From the NCBI GenBank assembly GCA_963922205.1, contig CAWUHX010000511.1, positions 27,448 through 91,447 on the forward strand: 64,000 nucleotides of DNA. Direction: 5' to 3'. This DNA is from Romanomermis culicivorax. Its lineage: Eukaryota; Nematoda; Enoplea; Mermithida; Mermithidae. A program made the translations under genes and the position numbers. Positions within the stretch are counted from its first letter, which is position 1. Each line of letters begins with the position of its first letter. The notes below the pieces were generated by a model. It searched no databases. It saw only the letters and a program-made list of their open reading frames with translations, and was not told where the DNA came from. Positions 55,418-64,000 of this stretch are shown here, piece by piece.

Positions 55418-57264
55418 ATGACAGCTGTTATACTCGTACACCAAGCACGCAATCATTCGACCAAATATAAGAGAAAGATGAATTTGAAATTCAAGTCATC
55501 TTTCGTCGTTCCACTTTTGTTCAGTTTTACCTGTCTTTTATTTGTTAACGCTATTTTCGACAAAAATGAATTTTTATGGGCCATATTGGTTCCGGCGAGA
55601 ATTTTATTGAAAACGGTGAAATAACCAAATAAAATAAATACAACTGTCCAATATAAAAAACGTATTTTAGGTTTTAAGTGATTGGAATTGGTTGCAGTGG
55701 CACGAATCGAAATGCCTCATACCCAACATGTTCCACAAAGAACTCCACCAAGATGAAAATGAAAGCCAATGTTGGGTAGGTAACCTTACTTAAAGATTCG
55801 TAAATAAAGTAGTAAATTCCAAAATTTGATTGAAAAAAGTTTCCAAAACACTAACCTATTGGCGATGATTTCACGAAGGTTGTGCTTTAAACCGAATCAA
55901 TCATGGCATGATAGAAAGCACAATATCTTTAGCACATAGTGGCACAAAATACTGTACTCCATTCATTTTGAAATGATACGAGCTCATAGTCAAACTTTTA
56001 TCGAATCTTGTTGACTCTATTCAATAAATTTTTTCTTCTTCATACAGACTCCCTGATGGTCACCCTCTTTAACTATTTCTAGATTATCAACATTAATTTC
56101 CTGCGTCTACTAAGGCTGCGTTTGCCGAAACTCCGAGCGCTGTATCGATTATTTCACAATGAATCGAGTATAGTACTGCCAATAGCATGTTTTTAGTCCT
56201 GAAGTTTCGTTGACGCAGATTGCACAGTTGTAAAATAATCTCGAAAGACGATCTCCAAGTTCCAACACTCATTTGAATTTTTTTGGACGTAGCTCGACAT
56301 GAACGTTTACAGATTTGGGAGTGCCACTAAGCAAAAGACTGGAGAAAAATGGTCTCTCACACGAGTGTCACATGATTATAGATTGCTTGTAAGACGAAAT
56401 GATGCTATTCTTTGCAGCCATGTGAAACCATCAAAAAATTCAAGCCGATCAAGAAACACCTGAACAAAGAAGAAGTCTTCGAATATTTGATGAGAAGACA
56501 ACCAGTTGTAGAAAACAGTATTGAAGAAGCAGTCGATTATAATCAGCTCGTTAGTTGCTTTATCAACGGCACAATCAAATTTAGGCCAGTTGATACAATG
56601 AGTAGTTTGATGCAACCATTGATTAATAGAGCATTCAAACTGAATTTTCCATGGATCATTCAGAAGTAATCTACTAGTGAAATTTTTTTCCCCTCATATG
56701 ACAAATTCACTCAGGAAACTAATGCAAAGAGATGAGAAGCAAGCATTCCGCAAGATCATCAAGAAACCAGCTTTTGTACCGAACAGTTTTGATTGTACGG
56801 GATCCCATTGGATCATGACATCGAAGAGCTATACGCCTAAAGCGTTCAAAGCAGTGAGTTAATTCCCTCGGCTAAGGACAAATAGTTCGACGATGAGTCA
56901 AAAATCTTGATTCCAGATTCAATGACTTTCTTTATGTATAAAAATCACATGCGTATCGCGAATAACTGCATAAAACCTGCGATCCTAATTTTAGCTTTCC
57001 TCGGAAAGCCCGTGGATATGGTTAACCCAAATCAAAGGACAGTCGAGACTTCGCCTCTTTTCGAAGTGTCGAGGTCTATGCAACGATATAGATATCGTAG
57101 TCAACGAATCCAGTTCGAGTAAGCCGAAAAAAATTTAGAGTTCGCAGAAATTATGTAAATGCGTTCATTTTTTAGTATTGGTTTCGCAACGTTTCTGGGA
57201 CTTAACGTATATGACGTCCAATCAGTCATTTTGCTTAGCAGTTGCCGGGGAATGTTTCTTCTGA
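55418..57264 (+). CDS. Cysteine-rich secreted or type II membrane protein, six exons
   Basis: Proposed exons: 55418-55615, 55698-55775, 56418-56665, 56715-56853, 56995-57118 and 57176-57264. All introns are GT-AG and phases agree (291 residues plus stop). The AATAAA at 57295-57300 follows the stop by about 30 bp. A hydrophobic segment at about residues 29-47 is a signal peptide or anchor (an ATG at 55478 would make it N-terminal). The rest holds nine cysteines, including QCWPCE after the exon 2/3 junction and KCRGLC in exon 5, and three N-x-S/T sites. Exon 5 is not the longest frame in its region but is the only one that fits the splice phases. I do not recognise the family with confidence; it resembles a conserved but unnamed animal ectodomain family with C-terminal CxxxC and aromatic residues. 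The exon 1 donor (GTGAAA) is weak. Confidence 0.6.
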
Positions 57265-57294
57265 TATTTTGACGACATTATTTGTGTTTAAAAG

Positions 57295-57300
57295 AATAAA
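57295..57300 (+). terminator. Poly(A) signal of the 55.4-kb gene
   Basis: AATAAA, 31 bp after the TGA at 57262-57264, on the coding strand. Confidence 0.6.
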
Positions 57301-57904
57301 TGTCGAGCTTATAATGACAATGGTTCAACATCAAAGCTATTTCATAGATTAGGTATAGAATGTCTATTATAAGCAAATGGACTGTTGAAAATTCGTTTGT
57401 GATTCCGACTCTGTATACAGTTGTCTGTCGTCAAAATTGTTTACTGGTACTATTTTACTGCAGAGTTGTTGATTAAAAAAAATCAGCTCAGTTCTTTCAT
57501 GCTCTCAAGAAAAAATATAAACCATAGAAAAATTCAATTTTGTGCGTGGTTTTTCGAATGATAAGCTGGTATTAGAAACGCCGATTTAGCAGCGCGTATT
57601 TTCCTCCAACCGAAGCTTGATTCAGGAAAAGTTTCTTCAATCGAGAGCATAATGGAATATGATTTTTCTTTCTTTTGTTGCAACTCGCAACGCACAAGAT
57701 TCGGTACGTCATACGAGTAATAAAAACATGTGAACGTTTTTCTACTCCAGAAATAAAGTTACGTTTTAAATCGTATCCGAAGATTATTGAATTCGGAATA
57801 TTGATGGATGTCTCAAACAGTTATTTTTTGATTTAATATAGTCAATGACGCTCAACAATGTGTTTTGCTACAGTAACCATCGAAGGTCTCATATTGCAAT
57901 ACAA

Positions 57905-58122
57905 TTATATCTTATTATGAAGGATAGTGAATAGTGATACGGCTGCTGTAACGATCCCCACCCGAAATTCTTATGAATACAAAGGTGCACTTGATGACGT
58001 TTCTGCTTACCGCTCATTTCGTTGCTCATCGAAGTTATCAAACAGAAAGGCATCAGCTGTTGTTCTGTCGTGAACAACGTCTTACACTGTATTGATATTT
58101 GATCCACCAAAAAACTATTTTC
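57905..58122 (-). CDS. Possible last two exons of a - strand gene
   Basis: 58122-58011 (acceptor TTTTTAG, donor GTAAGC) reads ENSFLVDQISIQCK... in frame and ends in phase 1. 57942-57905 (acceptor TACAGCAG) accepts that phase and reaches a TAA after 12 codons. I found no upstream exons or recognisable domain, so this may be chance. Confidence 0.25.
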
Positions 58123-58134
58123 CTAAAAATTGTG

Positions 58135-60390
58135 GGTGCAGACAAACAAGATGACCCTAATGTTTCTCCCATTTTAGAAATTTAGTGAGAGCACAGATTG
58201 AGAAGAAAGAGCAATGACCCATTTGGCAGCTTCTCATACGAGCATTTTTTTACCATTCATGAGCAGCAGAGAAAATATGGGCGTTCATCAAATTTTCACC
58301 TACTTTTATCCATCCCTAACTCAGTGAAAAATGGAGGTGCACCATTTTAAATCAAGTTTATGAATGAGTCTCAACAAAATCTATCGTTTGCTTTCCTTGA
58401 AGGGTCCTAGCGTTGCGGTTAAACACATGTCTATGGTTCGATGTGGTTAAGCACTTTCGATTTGAGGTGTAAACCCTCTAAAATCTCACCCAAGTCGATG
58501 CATGATACCAATTTATAAGCACGCGCGTTCCAACAAAAAATACGAATTAAATTAATTTAACAGAATTCAGAGTAAAAATTCGATTTAAAGGTTTGTCAGT
58601 TTCCTTGTGACTTGAGCCCAACGTAACAGGAGTGTAGGTAGGGCTCACCACTGCCACAGACTCACTACCGCCACGACGACACTAGGGTGTCAGGACTACC
58701 ATCATGACAAATTTATGTGTCTCCCATTATCGCGTGTCGAAAAATTGATATACTTTTTTCACATACGTTTGCGTGCGTAATCTTATAAATCAAAATCTTC
58801 TGCAGACTGTTTGAACGATTTTTTTCATTAGTCATTTGAGAGACCAATAGTCACTGTCACTCGGATGGCTACACATGACTTATAACCTCATTCTTTAGCT
58901 CTGGAAATGACATTGCTCATGTTTGACTGTCATAATACCTTAACATTGTTCCGACGCTGGATCCGAGATTGCAACCATATATTGACCCAGAGTCATCTGA
59001 GGGCATTTTTGCCTAGCCTTAGAATTTAGACTTATCCGATGCTGGGTTTTACTCAGATTTTTGGAACTGGCACATCTGATTGATATTTAGAGCCGTCTTT
59101 TACGCAGTGGGTCTGGGGTAGATAAGTATTTTAGTGGAAGCAGTGGCGTGTTTTACTTATAAATTTTTGGTTTTAGACTGGAGCGAAGTCGGGTTTTACC
59201 CGTCAGCCCCTTTCCACTCTGCCCCAGTTGCTGTAATGTAGTGCTTCAACCTCCTTCAACACATGGTACCAGGGGCGTTCAAAACATTCTCAGTTTTCAC
59301 TTTACTCGAAGAAGCTAAATCTATCCGGTGCTTCTGTGTTCTTGTTAGCTGGCTTCACTCGTGAAAATATGGAAATTCGAAATTTTGAGTTACGTTCAGT
59401 TATTAAATTCTTGAGTTGAGTGCATTAGACCAGCTAACATTCATGAACAAATGTTTGAGTCACGATTTCTGAGACAGAATGTCTATGCATGGAAAAATGT
59501 GGGCACTCGGATAACCCGGTCTCTAACAAGATTAAGATGTTGAATTTCATGCTTATTTCACAATCAGTGTTTGTTTTTTCAGCGCCATAAGTGGACAAAT
59601 TCGATTGTCCGGCCGTGTATGTGGAAATTAAAAGAGTGTGAATGAGTTTTGGAGGAGATGAGAAGGAATGGAATGAGAAGGGGAATTAATCTGTGATATG
59701 AAGCCTGCGTGCACTTGAGAGCAATGATTTCAAAGTCGAGTCTTTCCAACAAAACCTCAAGAGGATTAATGATTAATTAACTCAAAAAGATTAATCCATT
59801 TTTTGTGATTGATCTTTACAGTTTCCTATTCTGGTTAAAGCACCTTTATAACAGTATCTATTAGTGCTATTACTTTGAAACCATTTATGCGCATATGGGG
59901 TAGGGAATAAAACCTCGACCTCAACACTCAAATACGCCTGCCACAACTTTTCCAAGTAGTCATTTACTCGTGATTTTTCCAAACTGAACTTATAGGAGTT
60001 GACAAAAAATGGCCAAAAAAATCAGGTTTTCTCGTTATAATTGTTTTTTAATAAAGTATTTACTCCTCACTCTCTCATTTCCCTCTACGAACCTTTGCTT
60101 CTAAACCGTCCCACCATGGAAATTCTTCGTGATACATCTCTGTTTCAAAAAGATTCAATTATCTCGGATAACTACATTTTTCTCTACTCCGTACATAAAA
60201 CCGTACTAAAAGGTTGCATTTTTCGCGATTATTTGAACAGAAAAATATTTCCTATCAGAAAATTTTCCAATCAGAAAATTATGCCCTAAGAACACCTTAC
60301 ATCTTTTGATTGTCACTGAAATAAATGATCGGTCTTTGCTTTTTAATCACAAAACGTCGATGTTCATTATTAAAAAGGAAAGTGTTAGGA
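58135..60390. other. Region without supported genes
   Basis: Several short ORFs on both strands (for example 59982-59791 on the -) lack splice support or recognisable motifs. No repeat structure stood out. Confidence 0.35.
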
Positions 60391-61625
60391 CCCTGTCATA
60401 CTGGCGCCGCTCTTTCTATTTATACTAAAAAGCGGCGCCGCGCAGCGCCGCTTTTCTACTTTCGGATTTTGCTCTCTGAATAAAAAGGTTCTCGAAAACT
60501 TTGCAAGTACTCATGTTTTTTATCGTTTTTGGAGCTGCTGACTGCGCTTGGCTCACTGCTAAGACAACATCAGGTCGTGGAAACGTGCTTGCACCTACTT
60601 TGAATATTAATAATTTTTCCACGTTCATATCTAAATTGTAAATTACGTAATCACAACACAACCTATAGTCTCTTTTTTTCTGTTTGTGAATAAAAATGTG
60701 AAAAGCAAGTATCATATTATATTTCTATAATTTAATGAGCCTGCTCAACTGATCCTTACAAATTTTTTACGCCATAAATCCTACAGTAAACGGTTTGTGT
60801 AAACGACTTAATGGGCAGTCCATTTTTTGTCCATTATTCAATTTATAAACATTTTAGAAAAAACGAACTTCACATATTTCAAATCCACCTGAAAACCTAT
60901 TTCTGAAAACGTCATTAATAATACTTCTGAGATAAAATTACAGGAAAAACTCACTGGGAAGATTTCCGAGTGCGTGGCCAAAACTTGTCAATCATGAATT
61001 TTTCAGAATGTAGGATGAATTCTTCAACAACAGCATACATGCACGTGGGGGATTTGGGGCTATTGACACAGCAGATTCCTGCTGACCCCCCAGCAGATCT
61101 GGCCCCGCAGAAATGATTGAGAAGTAATATTAAAACTTTAAAAGATGCTGTCCAAGCAAATACCTTCCACATATTTGACTAATATAGGTTGAACAATATG
61201 CTGGTTGGATGTTAGAAGACCTTTCTTGTCGCTATCACGAACGAATAAAAAAATTCTATCCCACCCCCTGCACTGGTTGACCCCCTACAGAATTTGTACG
61301 CTGTGCACGTATGATCAAGAGGCATTATGAAATAATATCTAGAAAGTGTCATAATTAACAATTCCTGTAAAAAATATTATTGAACTGCATATACAAATGT
61401 TATAGTATGCAGCAATGTTATAACAACAACACATTATAGCTTTATAACACATAGGTTGTTCGAAAATTTCGTTTAAGTTGAACTTTGAAAATTAGAAAAC
61501 TACTCATACTTTCCAGGCGGCACTGGACGGTACCGCGCGGCGCCGCTTTTTAGTATGAATAGGACAAGCGGCGGCGCGCGCTGCCGTGCGGTACCGTGCG
61601 GCAGCGCGCGGTGAGGTATGACATA
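60391..61625. mobile_element. DNA-transposon-like element with GC-rich inverted ends
   Basis: The left end (60391-60455) contains GTCATAC and ATACTAAAAAGCGGCGCCGC. The right end (61520-61625) carries both in reverse complement (GCGGCGCCGCTTTTTAGTAT and GTATGAC). The ends also contain extra GC-rich palindromes (GGTACCG, GCGCGC). Inside, a - strand segment at 61147-60955 has an acceptor (GGACAG), an open frame of 64 codons and a GTGAGT donor, so it may be an exon or transposase relic, but no family is recognised. Confidence 0.5.
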
Positions 61626-64000
61626 CAGTGCCATTATATTGTTTACCTTCATTATCGCATCTTCAGTAAGATCTACTTCTACTCCGTCTTATGGAATGAT
61701 AAAAGATTGCTCGACAAAAAGTTTCCATATCAAAACATAGAGTGAGTCCTGTCTTGGACAATTTCATCAAAAATTACATTTGATATTACAATCGACAAAA
61801 CAATAATTCTGTTCAGTGTCTCGGTAAATCTTAAATGCTCGACTCGTTTTTGCAGCATTTTAATGCTAATGTTAGTGGGCCGAATAACGAAAGATAGGCT
61901 TATGACGTGAGTGTATAAAAAATGGTGAGATCGAGGTCTAAAGTGTGGGGCAAATCACAGCGAAAATAGAGAGGCAAATCATGGCTATTTGGCGGACATG
62001 TGCGCTGAATCTTGGGCCAAGTGACTGGCTAAAGTAGGGGTAAAATGTTGAGCAATTTGGGCCAAACGGCAGGCTAAATGTAGGGGCAAAATTTGGGTCA
62101 AAGTGGGGCCAAACGGCTGGCTAATTTTGAAAATCAACAATGACATTTTCTAAATAACTACAGTTGGTAAGCGGACTGCGGAACAATGCATGGACATTCT
62201 ACAATTTCTTTTTCTGGAATTGCTTATGAATAATAAAACTACAGAGCAGTCATTATTCTATAATGTTGTGAGGTTTACGTGTACCATGCATCACATTTTT
62301 TAAAATTGCTACAAAAATTTCTGCTACAAAAATTTCAAAACAAACTACTGAAGAATTTTAGAAGAGAAGAAAACCACGTTAGTAAATTAATCTGTCCACA
62401 ATAACGATTGGAAGATTCTATCGGATATACCAAATTTCTTCTTTAAGAGGTTTCGATTTCTAAGAATGTGCATGAGGGAAAAAGATGTGCCTGAGAAATT
62501 TGTTGTCCATCCACTTCACTTGTCAGTCGCGGTTTTATGTTTACAGAAATGTTTATTAAGAGTGTCCAAGTCAGAATTTCCACCACAATTAAACATCGTT
62601 TAACGACGATAATCCGCGAGAGGTAAATGAAAAAATGTTTATTTTGTACACATGCTACTGCGGAAATATGTTTTCATGTCAATTCTAATTTAATGGATTC
62701 GATAATCGAACCCATGCTCATTGCTGCAGTTGGGTAGTCGCACCTTGACAACCATGTAAAATATACGATTTCTGTAGAATTTGTCGTTTTTTTTGTTTTA
62801 ATTTTTTTCATATTTTTCAAAAATTCAATAGAAAATGTAAAGATTATCCAAACAGTTATTTCAGTCTTTTTACTTGAAGTTACAGATTTCCATAATATTT
62901 TCTAAAGTTTTACACACCGTTTCTAGCCTACTCACTGGTGACTTTGGTATGTGAAACTACAGAGCCACATTAATATAAAATACACAAAAAATCTGAACTT
63001 CATAATTTGTTCTGGTAACTGTAAATAGCACTTAACCCTTTGACAGTTTTTACGGATCATTTTCATGTTTTGCCTCAAAGTTTGAATGAAGTTTTTTGTT
63101 GTTGTCAGCAATCCGGGTTTAGATTCGAGAAGAAGTACCCTTACTGATTAACATGGGGCTTACTCGAGGCCGTTCAACGTAGTTGAAGTTTTCCGTTTAC
63201 TAAGATAATTCACTTACGTGCAGTACAAAGTCGATACTGCGTCTGGCAGCGAATGCGAATAGCGCTATATAGAAGAAAACGAGAAAACGTTATCCTGGTC
63301 ATCAGGTATGAGAGGTGATCAAACGAAGCGATCATGGAAACGACAGACAACGTCTGCGATTTCCGTGGGATAACGAAGGCCACACGAGAAAAGGGCTAAC
63401 GGGGTTACAAGAATTGTTTGGTGCGAAACGATATCGAACACTAGGACCGCTCTCTGATCGCTTATAACGTCCTTTTATGGATCAGAGATTCTCTCGGACA
63501 GATACGTGCCTTCTATCGTGAAAATTCTACCAACTGACGTTTTTGGTGAAAACAGGATCCTGCATCAGTTTTAACATCCTTTTGTATAAGTGGCCCGTAA
63601 TAAGTATTTATCTGAAAATGCCAGGAAATGGCAAAAAGGAGAATATGTTTTTCCTTTTTGCTTGTTTCACTGGCTTAAAAGTTCGATATTAGGCATCCTC
63701 ATCATTTCATTTCAGCAAAATTCTAACTGAAAAAACTTTCCATTTTCTGAGAAACATATACGCGTCCAGTTTTTTAGTCATTTCTGAAAATGCCTCTGCG
63801 CAAAAATGGACAAATCTTTGAAAAATTTCAGTATCAGTTAGTTAATTTTTACAGAAGAAAAAACTTTGGTTTAATGAAAAACCCGAAATCTTTGTTATTA
63901 CGTGCCATTCTTTGTTAGAATTTTTCATTACTGTATACAATGCAGTGGCCTATACCTTGTTTCCGAAAAGCAGGTGGTAAACCCACAGTATTCCTGATTC
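61626..64000. other. Mostly featureless region
   Basis: There is a short imperfect repeat with GGGCCAAACGGC(A)GGCTAA-type units at about 61950-62130. At 62695-62760 the - strand has a B-box-like GGGTTCGATTATC within a weakly tRNA-like stretch, possibly a SINE relic. No supported coding region was found. Confidence 0.35.

Noticed and set aside
56907..57122. 71-codon + strand ORF starting MIPDSM
   Set aside because: It does not join the preceding exon in phase without a poor donor; the alternative frame from 56995 fits both neighbours.
59791..59982. 63-codon - strand ORF as an exon
   Set aside because: It reads protein-like in part but has no donor in the right place and no recognised domain.

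Overview
The window is animal nuclear DNA. It is AT-rich, with intron-containing genes, long repeat-filled introns and many transposable elements. Splice acceptors in the best-supported gene are repeatedly of the TTTTCAG type, which is typical of nematodes, so I favour a nematode or related invertebrate with a large, repeat-rich genome. I cannot fix the species.

Layout. 1-17.2 kb is retroelement territory on the + strand: a decayed Ty3/gypsy-type element (gag 3853-5360, an envelope-like ORF 6201-8162, a protease-like domain 8163-8591, a second protease 9018-9647, RT/RNase H 9992-11230, integrase 11590-12951). Behind it lie a candidate 3' LTR, a remnant of a second element repeating the envelope-protease junction (15132-15815), a tRNA-headed tandem repeat, and a second LTR-like block. 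17.8-50.8 kb on the - strand is one host gene, an orthologue of TMEM245, reconstructed here as 14 exons whose phases all match (870 codons). Its introns hold most of the rest of the sequence: a composite repeat present twice, a foldback-like element, several MITE-like inverted repeats, and an intact 14.07-kb LTR retrotransposon (30274-44340) in the sense orientation. 51.4-53.2 kb (- strand) holds a three-exon gene for a small unrecognised protein. 55.4-57.3 kb (+ strand) holds a six-exon gene for a cysteine-rich secreted or membrane-anchored protein with a poly(A) signal. 57.9-64 kb is mostly intergenic, with weak exon candidates and a GC-rich inverted-repeat element.

The most unusual content is in the two LTR elements. 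The intact one carries, downstream of a fused gag-pol, a second very long ORF that begins with a DEDDy-type 3'-5' exonuclease domain and ends in an RGG-rich tail. It has no convincing ATG but has a strong splice acceptor, which suggests expression from a spliced subgenomic RNA. The decayed one appears to place its envelope-like gene between gag and pol, with a retropepsin-like domain in the same frame directly behind the transmembrane segment, and a diverged second copy keeps the same junction.

How the genes relate: the 131-codon gene and TMEM245 lie head to tail about 0.6 kb apart, and the 55.4-kb gene is divergent from them. The mobile elements have mainly enlarged TMEM245 introns, most of all intron 8 (about 17.9 kb, of which 14.1 kb is the intact element).
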